Below, one piece after another: positions 33,911 through 43,478 of a stretch of 59,635 bases of DNA; position 1 is the first letter of the stretch, and each line of letters starts with the position of its first letter. This DNA comes from Ornithomonoglobus_A sp034090805 (GTDB taxonomy: Bacteria > Bacillota > Clostridia > UBA1381), in NCBI GenBank assembly GCA_034090805.1, contig JAXDRV010000040.1, positions 1-59,635 of the forward strand, written 5' to 3'. Below the pieces are notes generated by a model that saw only the letters and a list, made by a program, of their open reading frames with translations, was not told where the DNA came from and ran no database searches. Made by a program: the position numbers and the translations under genes.

Positions 33911-36619
33911 TTATTTATAAATAATCATTTTGGATAATACCTTATCCTTTTGCATTGTTACAATTTTCGAAAAATCAGTTTCCGATTCTTCATAACTCAC
34001 AAGATCATCAACAGTACCGTTCGTGCATACATCGCTCGACTTTGTACTGTCAAATACCATAACCTTAAGGGTATTGGGCTGTATATCCGAGCTGTAAAGC
34101 TGATTGGTCTGATGCGGTGAGTTAAATCCCCACTCAAAAACCGTTCCGACCTTTTTTGCTATATATCCGTATCCTGTAACCGTATCAGTATTGGCACCCA
34201 CCATGCTGTTCTCATTCAAAGCATATGAGGGATTTATTGCATTTTCAAAAAATGTTTCGTTTGTATTAAGCTTTGCCTCACTGTAGTCGAATACGAGCCG
34301 TATATCGGTAATTTCTCCGATAATATTTACACCGATTCTTACAACATCTCCGGCAGTAAGAGTTTCCGGGTCTACATGATTCCATCTCTCCATGGTCTTA
34401 TTCTTGTAATCGGCAGAAAGCAAATAATCCGAATCTCCGGCATTATCAAGAGTAAGGCAGGTTGTAACCTCATCGTCCGCATTAAGAGCCTTTGTCAATT
34501 TCTCTACAACATAAATTGTCTCGTTATCGGCCGCCTCCGGTGCAAGCTCATGATAACATATTGCAATATCGGGAATCCGAGAATCCGGATCGGTTGTCAT
34601 AAAATCAATATTATATGTTTTGCTTGCGGTCAGCACCGATCTGTTTTTTATGGCAAAATCATTGACGTCCGCCGACTTTATACTGTTTTTTGGCGGAACA
34701 AGCATCAGCGGAATATCGGCAGGCATATATGCCACATTGCCGAATTGTCCCGTCCAATGATAATACGATTCGTCTGCGGTATTTATCTTTCGCAGAGTTC
34801 GATCTCCCTCAGAGGCTGCCTTAGCCGTTGTATCGATATTCTTCACATTGCCTTTGCTGTCATACTTAAACAATATGCATTGCGGCAAAACCTCTCCCAG
34901 TGATGAAAAGTATTCTACTATCGCCCGATGATCCGTATATGTTTGATTATCAATTATCACCTTTTCGGCACACGGTACACGAATCAGTTCGCCGCCGGCG
35001 GTATATAATTTCAATACAGTCCTCTCACCGTCTAACATAACCGTATCTGCATAATCCGATATATACGCATTCACAAGGCATGCATACTGCATATCCTCAT
35101 TCTTTGATTCAAAGAATGCCGCTATATTTCCGAAAGCATCAATGCCCACACTGACACTTGTACCCAATTTAATTGATTTTTCGTTCTTATTATAAAAATC
35201 ACTGTGCGCATTGTAGGTAACTCCGTCTATGATAAAATACGGTTCTCCGTAATTACCGATACCCTTACCGTCAACCGTTCCGCTTACAGTCTTGCCGCTC
35301 AGTCTGACAATTACACATTTTCCGCTTGATGAAACGGCAGTGCTTATAAGATTACCCGGCATGATTTCGCTAAAATCCGCCTCCGTCCCATCCGCAGCAA
35401 AGTATTTTACGAATATATCATCGTTTTCGTTTAAATTCAATCCCTTTGATGCGTTGTCCCTACCGTAAAGCTTTTTGTTTGTTTCGTCTATGTAGCTGAC
35501 AACAAGATTTTCATAATCTTCAATTATAATCAAATCAGCGCCGTCAAATTTTCCGGTATTAACTATACGAATTGTACCGTAAATGCTATTTTTATCAAGA
35601 GCAGCCGCCATATCGGTATTTGTTTTTTCGCCGTTTCTGATGATTGTCGCTCCCGGATATACTCGGATTTTTTTCAGTTTTGAGCTGTTTTCGGTTTCAC
35701 TGTAATAAATATAATTGCCATCGTACTTATTATAATGCGATGAGTTTATTGTAAGAGTATCCTCGTTGTTTTTGTCTTCGTTCATCATAAAAATTACAGT
35801 TCTGCTCTCGTCCTTTTTTTCATCATAAAGGTAAAAGTACTTTACATTTAATCCGAGGTAGTCATAGTACCACTTTTCAGTTTCAAAGATTTCTCCGCCT
35901 ATAATAATCTTATCCTCAGCGGCGGACGTATTATCAACAGAAACTCCCTCAACAGCATTGACAGTACCTTTCCCGAAATAGATGTTGTGATAACGTGACA
36001 GAATTGTTTCTCCTGAGGCTTTAAAGGTGGTTTTGTTCTTTTCAAAATCAACATACGTAATTTCTTCCGTTGATATATTATACAACAAAACTGCTGCGTC
36101 CTTATACGTAAGCTCATTATTTGAGATACCGTTAAATAACTTTATTCCGTCTGCAACAGACAAATATCCTCCCGGGTATCCGCCTTTAAATTCAGCTTCC
36201 GAATATCTCCCCAACGCTGTTACGGCAATCTTTGCCGCCTCTGCTTTGGTTATTGTATCATTAGGTCTGAAATAATGCTCTCCTACGGAAACAAGCTTAT
36301 TTTCTACCATTGCATTAAGGCTCTTTTTCGCCCAATGGTCATTTGGAATATCATAAAAATAATCATTATCCGATGCCGCGTCTTCCGAAAAACCTAATAA
36401 CCGGGACATAAACATCGCAAAATCAATGCGTGTTATGGGTGAATTTTTATTTTCATCTGTTATTTTGCCCGTAGATATTACTCCGATCGCATTCATCAAT
36501 CCGACAGCATCGTCAAACGAAGTTGATGCTGCGGAAACCGTCAAAAACGTATATGAAAAAATACCAATACAGACCATGACTGCCGACATCAGCACCTTAA
36601 ATCTTGTTTTCATACTCAT
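33911..36619 (-). CDS. large cell-surface protein with N-terminal SLH domains (paralogue of 7345-9936)
   Basis: 902 residues with a signal peptide (cleavage near TVSAA). SLH repeats occupy about 33-185 (AVGLMNAIGVISTG, FYDIPNDHWAKKSLNAMVENKLV, FRPNDTITKAEAAKIAVTALG). A long beta-rich region with no recognised family follows, and the protein ends in VLSKMIIYK. The same architecture and partner arrangement as 7345-9936 show that the pair was duplicated. The start ATG at 36619 lies six bases after an AAAGGA site. Probably exposed on the wall next to the sugar importer. A scaffold or capture role is inference. Confidence 0.8.
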   Translation of the reverse strand: MSMKTRFKVLMSAVMVCIGIFSYTFLTVSAASTSFDDAVGLMNAIGVISTGKITDENKNSPITRIDFAMFMSRLLGFSEDAASDNDYFYDIPNDHWAKKSLNAMVENKLVSVGEHYFRPNDTITKAEAAKIAVTALGRYSEAEFKGGYPGGYLSVADGIKLFNGISNNELTYKDAAVLLYNISTEEITYVDFEKNKTTFKASGETILSRYHNIYFGKGTVNAVEGVSVDNTSAAEDKIIIGGEIFETEKWYYDYLGLNVKYFYLYDEKKDESRTVIFMMNEDKNNEDTLTINSSHYNKYDGNYIYYSETENSSKLKKIRVYPGATIIRNGEKTNTDMAAALDKNSIYGTIRIVNTGKFDGADLIIIEDYENLVVSYIDETNKKLYGRDNASKGLNLNENDDIFVKYFAADGTEADFSEIMPGNLISTAVSSSGKCVIVRLSGKTVSGTVDGKGIGNYGEPYFIIDGVTYNAHSDFYNKNEKSIKLGTSVSVGIDAFGNIAAFFESKNEDMQYACLVNAYISDYADTVMLDGERTVLKLYTAGGELIRVPCAEKVIIDNQTYTDHRAIVEYFSSLGEVLPQCILFKYDSKGNVKNIDTTAKAASEGDRTLRKINTADESYYHWTGQFGNVAYMPADIPLMLVPPKNSIKSADVNDFAIKNRSVLTASKTYNIDFMTTDPDSRIPDIAICYHELAPEAADNETIYVVEKLTKALNADDEVTTCLTLDNAGDSDYLLSADYKNKTMERWNHVDPETLTAGDVVRIGVNIIGEITDIRLVFDYSEAKLNTNETFFENAINPSYALNENSMVGANTDTVTGYGYIAKKVGTVFEWGFNSPHQTNQLYSSDIQPNTLKVMVFDSTKSSDVCTNGTVDDLVSYEESETDFSKIVTMQKDKVLSKMIIYK

Positions 36620-36656
36620 ACCTCGTCCTTTCTTAGTGTAATATGCACTATCTGCA

Positions 36657-38261
36657 TTATTTTACCGTCAGCAAGCCGTATATCATTTGGGCAGCCTGCG
36701 CACGTGTTGCGGTACTTTTAGGCATAAAGAACCCATCGTCCATACCGTTTATTATTCCGCTTGTCTGTAATGCTTCTATGGCTTTTTTTGCGTAATCGGA
36801 AATTTCGGCGTCATCATTAAAGGTTTTCTTATCGTTAATCTGTTTCAGTTCAATTTTCTTTAATGAGGAGACTCTGTATAAAATCGCAGCCATATCCTGC
36901 CTGGTAATTTTCCCGCCTATTCCGAATTCAGAATCATTTACACCGTTTACAAATCCGTTCTGCTTCGCCGCCATAACATACTCGTAATACCATGCCGACT
37001 CATCAACATCAATGAATTCATTTAAATCCGCAATTTTTTTGAATCCAAATGCGTTCACTGTCATTTTAACAAATTCTTCTCTTAAAACCTCATCTGACGG
37101 GCAGAATTTGCCATCGGATTTTCCCGAAATTATTCCTTCCTCAGCAAGATAATTAACAGCCTCCTTTGCCCATGCTGCATTTTCCATATCCTTAAAGTAT
37201 GTTTTTTCAATAGGAGTTGGCTTGTCTTTTCCCGTTGCCACTACTCCTGTTCCCGATCCTCCGCCTGAACCGGAACCGCCGCCGGAGCCTCCTACGCCGG
37301 GTCGTAATGCATCTGCAAGAAAGGCGTTATATGCAGCTTTCATTTCTGCGTAGTTTTTGTAATTTTTACCCACCATCTGCTGATATACAGCGGGTAAATC
37401 GGTCAATGACGTAAGACCTGTTTCTGATTTAAATTCATCTAAAACATCATGAATATTCTGATACCCATTCGGATTCTTGATTGTTTCAAGAACTACCGCC
37501 TCCGCCAGTGCCGATTCAAATTCAGCAACCGAATTATACACTCTTCCGCAAAGTCGATCATCTACGCCCTCAGCTTGCAGCGAATATCTTTTTTCAAATC
37601 TTTCTCCGTCCTCAAGTACGGCAAGCTTTTCCGCATAAGCGGAAATCCCGGAAATATCCCCCTCCGATAAAGCTGTAATAATTGAAGCCTCATTGAATGC
37701 GTCAATTGCATCTACCGGAGTTGATACAGGTAATTGTTCCTTAATAAGCTGTATAACCTTGTTTTCATCAACATTATCATATAAATCAAGGAAAAATCCC
37801 AAATCCGCTCTGTTTGTCCCTGTAGAAATCAGCGTCAAAATATCGGTGTTCGGATCATTGAGTGCTGTGATAAGCGGCTCGTTATTTGCTTTTTTTACAT
37901 ACTCGAGAGGGATTTCCTTTGTATCCTCGCCGACGGTTATATATGTCTTATATATTCCGCTGTCACCGTTTATACCCACCTTAAACTCAAGTCTGCCTTC
38001 CTCATCCGCATAAAATTCATTATGATATTTTACAATATCCGTCTGCGCATCTGTACTTGACGGATCAAACAGGCTTCCAAAATCCTTGCCGGGCGCATAT
38101 ACATTTACGGTGACGCAGGCTCCCGCTTCCGTATTGCATATAAATGCAAATTTCGAATTATCAATATCTCTTGTTGTCGTTATATCAGCCGCATATACAG
38201 AGGCAGACAGCATCATAGCAGACAACAATGTACCAACTATTTTTTTCATATTTATGACCAT
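36657..38261 (-). CDS. cell-surface protein: Ig-like module, helical region, Gly/Ser linker, three C-terminal SLH domains (paralogue of 9939-11642)
   Basis: 534 residues. Signal peptide (about 1-25), Ig-like module (about 30-130, ACVTVNVYAPG ... IYKTYITVGE), helical middle (about 130-345), then a low-complexity Gly/Ser linker (about 348-372). Three SLH repeats run to the C-terminus (YFKDMENAAWAKEAVNYL, FIDVDESAWYYEYVMAAK, FNDDAEISDYAKKAIEAL). It immediately precedes the 902-residue SLH gene. Start choice is uncertain: the first ATG is 3 bases after AAAGGAG and the second, four codons in, is rather far. Confidence 0.85.
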   Translation of the reverse strand: MVINMKKIVGTLLSAMMLSASVYAADITTTRDIDNSKFAFICNTEAGACVTVNVYAPGKDFGSLFDPSSTDAQTDIVKYHNEFYADEEGRLEFKVGINGDSGIYKTYITVGEDTKEIPLEYVKKANNEPLITALNDPNTDILTLISTGTNRADLGFFLDLYDNVDENKVIQLIKEQLPVSTPVDAIDAFNEASIITALSEGDISGISAYAEKLAVLEDGERFEKRYSLQAEGVDDRLCGRVYNSVAEFESALAEAVVLETIKNPNGYQNIHDVLDEFKSETGLTSLTDLPAVYQQMVGKNYKNYAEMKAAYNAFLADALRPGVGGSGGGSGSGGGSGTGVVATGKDKPTPIEKTYFKDMENAAWAKEAVNYLAEEGIISGKSDGKFCPSDEVLREEFVKMTVNAFGFKKIADLNEFIDVDESAWYYEYVMAAKQNGFVNGVNDSEFGIGGKITRQDMAAILYRVSSLKKIELKQINDKKTFNDDAEISDYAKKAIEALQTSGIINGMDDGFFMPKSTATRAQAAQMIYGLLTVK

Positions 38262-38283
38262 TAACTCCTTTCACAAAATCCGT

Positions 38284-38397
38284 TTGAGAGAAATGCTCTA
38301 AGCAGGTCGTGTTTTTCGGCGGGCGAAACTATACGTGTGTATGTGAATCCGACGAAAGGCACGAGATGCGATGAGCATTTTCTCAAGCTTTCAACCT
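38284..38397. repeat. long imperfect palindrome inside operon 2
   Basis: About 114 bases whose halves are imperfect reverse complements: TTGAGAGAAATGCTC at the left (38285-38299) pairs with GAGCATTTTCTCAA at the right, and further pairing (TCGTG with CACGA, TTTCGGCGG with a matching right half) continues to the centre. It sits in the gap between the GH gene at 38415 and the SLH gene at 36657. It could be a small palindromic mobile element or an RNA hairpin that sets differential expression in the operon. Confidence 0.6.
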
Positions 38398-38414
38398 TTT
38401 TGTCAATTCATGCT

Positions 38415-41054
38415 TCAATTTATCGGCTTGATTTGGTTGGCTAACGGTGTCATATCATCTTTCCATAAAAATATTTTTATTTCATCAGCCTCTAACGCTT
38501 TTGATTTATCCACTTCAAAGCTCATCTCGTTATCACCGACAGTTAAAGGCTCACTGTCGACCTTTTCGATCCATTGCATGGTTTTGCCCTTATAGCCTGC
38601 GGCATATAATGCTGCCGACAGACTTGCATTATATCTGTTGTCAATATTTCCTTGCACCTTAAGCGTGGGAGAGTTCGTTCCTTTTATATCTTCAATCGAG
38701 GCAATCTGCTTATCTCCGGCAAAAAGAGTTGCTGACGCCGATACATCTCTCTTAACGCTAAGCACCGCCGGGCCTATAGCCTTCTTCCCTTTCTGATAGC
38801 CGATATAGACCTTATATTCACCTGCTCCCGACACCATCGGGAACGAAAAATCATAGCCGCCGTCCTCACCGACCGTTCCAAGCTCGATATAATTTATCGC
38901 ATCGGCATTCAGCATATCATCTTTTGTTTGATTCGGATTCATAACATAAATCATAAACGGATCTCCGGGACGTCCTCCCTCTATTCTGCCTCTCACAACA
39001 GCCGTATTTGTTTCGTATATCATCTCAATTCCCTCATCGGTGCTTACAAAATAGCACGGCTCTCCGTCAACCGTCACCTCAGCCTGTCCGTTTTTTAATA
39101 CTACGGGCAATTCATTTCCGTACATATCATATAACCTATTTGTTCTGAATGCAGGCTCTAACAAGACCGTCTGTTCGATGTCATTTTCATTGAATACAAC
39201 AGTGATCTCCTTTCCGCTGCCAACCTTATATTTGTAGAAATAGTTGCTGCGGCTGTCAATATTCTTTGAAACAAACGATGCAGAGGCAAGGATTTCGTTC
39301 ATTGCGTCACAGGCAAGGTATACCTTCTTGACGGAATGATCGCTGTTCAAAAATCCGAAGTTTCTTCCGAATGCTCCCGGTAAATCTTCGTCGTTAATCC
39401 AGTCATATCTGAACATCTTGTCATAAAGCTTTGCGTCATCATTCCACATCAAATATCTTACCGTATACATCGCATCCTCACGCTCGGTTATACCGTAATC
39501 GTCCTCGCACCAGCCAAATTCCGTAATCCATATTTCTTTCTCACCGAATCTCGCCTTCATATCCGCCACACAAGCTCTGCGCACATCAAGAAATTGTGAA
39601 TCCTCTGCAAGCTTTTCCCGGTGATAAGCATGAAAACTCACAACATCCAGGCAGTCGGCAATTTGAGGATCCTCCTCAAACATCCCTGCCGCAAACTCCA
39701 GGCTCCAGCCTGCTTGCACAGGGCCTATAATCACACAGTCCGGGTTGGCAGCTTTAGCGTTGCTGTAAGCCACTCTTAAAAGCCTTGCGTATTCCCTGCC
39801 TAATTCCGTCGGATCTCCGCCGGCTGCGTTATACTCGTTCCATACCTCAAAATATTTCACCTTGCCCTTTGTATCATTAACAAGTCCGTACACATATTCG
39901 CCGAAGCTTTTAAGCTCTTCCTCCGTTTTCGGAAAGTCCTCTGCTTTGTAATACGGTGTCGGTCCGAAAATCAGCAGCGGCTCTACTCCTGCGGCAACAA
40001 GCTCGTTCAAAAATGTCTGATGCCTTTGCGGAATTGCGTTTCCGGCGTTGACATAATCCTCCCACAAAACCTCATCTCTAACAAAGCCGGCACCCATTTG
40101 TGTAAACAGCGGAACAGTTGCTAAATGCCTGTCCTCCCAGCTAAAGTGTGCTGAAATACCGAAATTATAATTTTTCACATCTGTTTCATTATTCTTAAGA
40201 ACGGCAAAATCACATTCGCTCCTTGCATATCCGTTGATACTGTCGCTTATTTCAACGACAAGCGTATGAATACCGTATTTTGCAATATCCATGCTGACTG
40301 TATAGGTTTTATACGAATTTGCTCCGATTTTAACAGGAGCAGCCGTTTCCGTCCAAAGCAGGTTTCCGTCTTCATCATATGCGGAATGCTTTCTTGTAAA
40401 GCTCCTGACCTGTTTCATATTGTTGGACAGCTTATAGCTTATGCTCTGATTCCCGGAATAAAAATTTTTATCCATGCCGCCGGTTGTAAATGTTATTGCC
40501 GATGACTGAACAGTACCCAAGCCGTAAAGCTCAAATTCCGAAATATAAACAGGATTTGCCGGGGTATTCCATGCGTTATTGTCATATGTATAAACCTGTA
40601 TATCATAATTTGCCGACATACTGTTGTCAACCTTCATTCCCAACAGCTCGACCGAGGAGGTTCTCCATTCGCCGCTGCCTGTACAGTAGATAGGCTTAAG
40701 GGAAACAATCCCGTTTGTGTCACGATATTTTAAAAGAATTCTTCCTCGTCCGTAATCGTAATATGTAATATCCAGTCTGTAGTTACTCTGTTCTTCGGTT
40801 TCAACAGCACTGTCAAAATCCAAATACACGCTTGAATTTTCGGCAGCGTTTGTACCCAATACCCAGCAATTTCTGCCGTTTATGTATGCAAGAGTAGGTT
40901 CTGACGATACATTCCCGCCTAATACCTCTGTATTTTTTACATTTGCGGAAGCAGACGCAGCCTCGGCATATGCCAACGGTTCTTCCGATGCGGCAAGAAT
41001 CATATGCGGCAAAAAACAAGCCGCTGCCAATAAAACAGCCAATATTTTTTTCAT
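38415..41054 (-). CDS. secreted clan GH-A glycoside hydrolase with Ig-like modules
   Basis: About 879 residues. The start is placed at the ATG at 41054, which opens a normal signal peptide; the frame is open upstream but has no other well-placed site. Order: signal peptide, CBM-like sandwich (about 25-185), Ig-like domain, and a TIM barrel (about 290-620) with acid/base EVWNEYNAAGG and nucleophile WITEFGWCEDD. An Ig-like module of the SLH-partner type (VVRGRIEGGRPGDPFMIYVM) comes next, then the C-terminal module ending EIKIFLWKDDMTPLANQIKP. The barrel motifs place it in clan A, near GH39/GH5-like enzymes, but I cannot fix the family. It is paralogous to 46258-49587. A surface endo- or exo-hydrolase is expected. 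Confidence 0.82.
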   Translation of the reverse strand: MKKILAVLLAAACFLPHMILAASEEPLAYAEAASASANVKNTEVLGGNVSSEPTLAYINGRNCWVLGTNAAENSSVYLDFDSAVETEEQSNYRLDITYYDYGRGRILLKYRDTNGIVSLKPIYCTGSGEWRTSSVELLGMKVDNSMSANYDIQVYTYDNNAWNTPANPVYISEFELYGLGTVQSSAITFTTGGMDKNFYSGNQSISYKLSNNMKQVRSFTRKHSAYDEDGNLLWTETAAPVKIGANSYKTYTVSMDIAKYGIHTLVVEISDSINGYARSECDFAVLKNNETDVKNYNFGISAHFSWEDRHLATVPLFTQMGAGFVRDEVLWEDYVNAGNAIPQRHQTFLNELVAAGVEPLLIFGPTPYYKAEDFPKTEEELKSFGEYVYGLVNDTKGKVKYFEVWNEYNAAGGDPTELGREYARLLRVAYSNAKAANPDCVIIGPVQAGWSLEFAAGMFEEDPQIADCLDVVSFHAYHREKLAEDSQFLDVRRACVADMKARFGEKEIWITEFGWCEDDYGITEREDAMYTVRYLMWNDDAKLYDKMFRYDWINDEDLPGAFGRNFGFLNSDHSVKKVYLACDAMNEILASASFVSKNIDSRSNYFYKYKVGSGKEITVVFNENDIEQTVLLEPAFRTNRLYDMYGNELPVVLKNGQAEVTVDGEPCYFVSTDEGIEMIYETNTAVVRGRIEGGRPGDPFMIYVMNPNQTKDDMLNADAINYIELGTVGEDGGYDFSFPMVSGAGEYKVYIGYQKGKKAIGPAVLSVKRDVSASATLFAGDKQIASIEDIKGTNSPTLKVQGNIDNRYNASLSAALYAAGYKGKTMQWIEKVDSEPLTVGDNEMSFEVDKSKALEADEIKIFLWKDDMTPLANQIKPIN

Positions 41055-41088
41055 TATTATAATCTGTACTCCTTTCATCAATGTGCCG

Positions 41089-41137
41089 TTTGTGCGAAAT
41101 GTTCTCTTTTCTATAATCAATATATTATTCGCACAAA
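41089..41137 (-). other. hairpin at a gene junction
   Basis: Arms TTTGTGCGAA (41089-41098) and TTCGCACAAA (41128-41137) overlap the last codons and stop of the 41125-43290 gene. There is no T-tract, so this is not a clear terminator. It may be an mRNA processing or stability structure, or chance. Confidence 0.35.
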
Positions 41138-43290
41138 ACTGACTTTACCGCTGAGATAGGGCGCCTTGTGTCAAATCCGTCCCACAAAAACGCACGAACA
41201 TTATCTGAATCTGACGGTGCGGTATAGGTTTTTGATACGGATATTTTTCTCTCGTTCTCATTGGGAACAATTTTCTCCGCTTTAAAATCCACCATAAAAT
41301 CACCGCTGTATGCCGCATAGACAAGATACACATCGTCATAGCAGGCATTTGTGTGTGTGATTTCCGTATTAATGTTTACATTTTGACCAAACAGCTCAAT
41401 GTTCATTTCATCACATTCATAAACACCCGGTTCTGTATTAAAAATACCGAAAGCCGGATCTGTCGTCGCTCCCGCTCCGTCCAAAACGCCGTTAATTTCA
41501 ATTGCATAGCTGCTGTTTCCCCACAAATACTGCGGAAGCTTCATAATATACTGTTGGTTTTTTGCATCATACTCCCCCTCAAAGCTTTCTTCATTGCCGT
41601 TTAGAGTAAGACTGACTCCTCCGTCAAGAGAATCGGGCTTTACGCTGTCCGAAAATTTCACTATTATTTTTGATAGCTTTGCCGTTATGTTATCATCCGG
41701 ATAGTATGTTTTTCCGTCAGCACCCTCAAACATAACCAAATCAGCACCCACGCTCAACGCAGATGCAGAGGCAGTAAAATATGCAAGGTCTGTTTTGGCT
41801 CTGTCATCTCCCATTGCTCCCTCAATATTTTTCTGAACAAACTCAACAGCCTTAACATCTGTAATCGCATCATATTCATATTCGCCTTTTTCCTCTCCGT
41901 TTAAAGAGAACACAGCTTTATGTTCCGGTTGATTTAATTCTATTGAAACGGTAAACCAGCCCTCGAGACAGTCAGACAGCTTATTTTCTCCAAAATAAAT
42001 TCCGTCCGAATTTACGGTTACCAAATCCGTATATGCGCCCAACGAATCATACACCCTGAAAATTTGCATAGGTGTTTCCGCTTTTATCTTATATTCAAGC
42101 ACAACCCTGTCATCAAAGGCTGTTTCCAAATCCCTTTTAAGCGACATCTCGCTGTTTCTTCTTGAAAATCTTACTGTCGGAATTTCTTCTCCCTCGGCGT
42201 CTAAGTCGTTCACAAGCGCAATTCTCACATACGGACTGCTTGTTGTCCATTTTACATCTGTTTTGGGCGAAACCTCAGCGCCCACCTCTGCGGTTGAAAA
42301 ATCCGCATTTACAACTTTTTTATCGGTTTTTGCTCTGTTCGTTGCAAAATAGACCGAATTATTTACATATTCGTCCCCAAATATCGATGTAAGTCCGGGG
42401 ATTTCGATTTTATATATAGTATTTTCTTTGAAATTCTCATTAAATTTAACCGTTACCCCTGAATTACTCTGTGATACTATTTCGCACCCTAAAGGTGTTT
42501 TTACATATTCTATAGGATTATTCCCCATGGAATATGCCTCAAGTTTATTAAGCGTGCTTACCGCAATCAGCTCGGAAAAGCTTATACTGACGGTATCATC
42601 TTCAGCCCCCGGTGTCTCGCTTTCCAAAAATAATTCCATCCCGTCTGCAGTCAAATATTTAAATGATACATTGTCAAGGTATGTATATCCTTCTGTTTCA
42701 TCAACTCCGTTTTCCGTTCTGAAGAAAATCCTGCTGAAATCATCAAACGAAACCGCACTTGATGTATAGTAAACTCCGTCAACATAATATTTTACCGATT
42801 TATTGTCCATATCAATAAGAATATCCACCTTGTACCACTTATCAAGTTCAAATGACAGCATCTTTTGCGGATCCCAAGCACCGGCGGAGTTGTTCATCCA
42901 TGCACACATTTCTCTCGATGTATTCATATAGAATATACTGTGCCACATCGAACCGCTTGACGGCGATTCAAGTGTTATTCTTAAATTTTTATTAACATCT
43001 CTTGCATTTATTTCAAAGCTTAATAAAAATCTTCCGCTGCTGACCTCAGGCACCGCATATCTAAGCTCCGGCTTTGTATTGGGGCCTATATTATGCAATG
43101 CCAAAGAAGTACCGTGATCCTCGTCAACAATTACTTTTTCCATGCAATTGGCGGTATTCCCCTCCCAACCTATGGGTATTCCGCCTGTATAGCCCTCAAA
43201 GCTGTATCTCGCCGGGACTTCGCCCGCATATACCGTCGCAGTCAATGCCGACATCAGTATCAGCGTGATAAAAAAAATACATTTCCTCAT
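41125..43290 (-). CDS. secreted LamG-like/Big_5-type protein with C-terminal F-x-W module
   Basis: About 721 residues. The start is the ATG at 43290, preceded by GGAGGGAG and opening a signal peptide (MRKCIFFITLILMSALTATVYA); the frame is open for 48 codons upstream but that part lacks a signal. Two LamG-like sandwiches (about 25-215 and 335-510) alternate with Big_5-type Ig domains (FSELIAVSTLN and IIVKFSDSVKP). The end is the C-terminal module NVRAFLWDGFDTRRPISAVKS. No catalytic motif is seen. Presumed glycan-binding partner of the GH enzymes on either side. Confidence 0.75.
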   Translation of the reverse strand: MRKCIFFITLILMSALTATVYAGEVPARYSFEGYTGGIPIGWEGNTANCMEKVIVDEDHGTSLALHNIGPNTKPELRYAVPEVSSGRFLLSFEINARDVNKNLRITLESPSSGSMWHSIFYMNTSREMCAWMNNSAGAWDPQKMLSFELDKWYKVDILIDMDNKSVKYYVDGVYYTSSAVSFDDFSRIFFRTENGVDETEGYTYLDNVSFKYLTADGMELFLESETPGAEDDTVSISFSELIAVSTLNKLEAYSMGNNPIEYVKTPLGCEIVSQSNSGVTVKFNENFKENTIYKIEIPGLTSIFGDEYVNNSVYFATNRAKTDKKVVNADFSTAEVGAEVSPKTDVKWTTSSPYVRIALVNDLDAEGEEIPTVRFSRRNSEMSLKRDLETAFDDRVVLEYKIKAETPMQIFRVYDSLGAYTDLVTVNSDGIYFGENKLSDCLEGWFTVSIELNQPEHKAVFSLNGEEKGEYEYDAITDVKAVEFVQKNIEGAMGDDRAKTDLAYFTASASALSVGADLVMFEGADGKTYYPDDNITAKLSKIIVKFSDSVKPDSLDGGVSLTLNGNEESFEGEYDAKNQQYIMKLPQYLWGNSSYAIEINGVLDGAGATTDPAFGIFNTEPGVYECDEMNIELFGQNVNINTEITHTNACYDDVYLVYAAYSGDFMVDFKAEKIVPNENERKISVSKTYTAPSDSDNVRAFLWDGFDTRRPISAVKSVLCE

Positions 43291-43438
43291 TTTTACTCCC
43301 TCCGTATAAAGTAAACTTATACTTGTATATTTTTGTGTAAACACCGCAAAAGGTATTCCTTTTAATGTTCGGAAGAACAAAGCAAATATCCGGTATAATA
43401 CAATCCCCAACCTTTCCTTTATCCTTCCGAGCATTTTA

Positions 43439-43466
43439 GGAATCCCTCCCTTTCGAGAGGGATTCC
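43439..43466 (-). terminator. perfect hairpin after the 43479-46220 gene
   Basis: GGAATCCCTC (43439-43448) and GAGGGATTCC (43457-43466) form a perfect 10-bp stem about 13 bases after the stop. The following sequence on the minus strand (TAAAATG) is not a good T-tract, so termination may be partial, lowering expression of downstream genes. Confidence 0.5.
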
Positions 43467-43478
43467 CAAACAGAATAA

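Noticed and set aside
43291..43434. N-terminal extension of the 721-residue LamG/Big_5 protein by 48 residues
   Set aside because: The extension lacks a signal peptide, whereas the ATG at 43290 has a strong ribosome binding site and a normal signal peptide.
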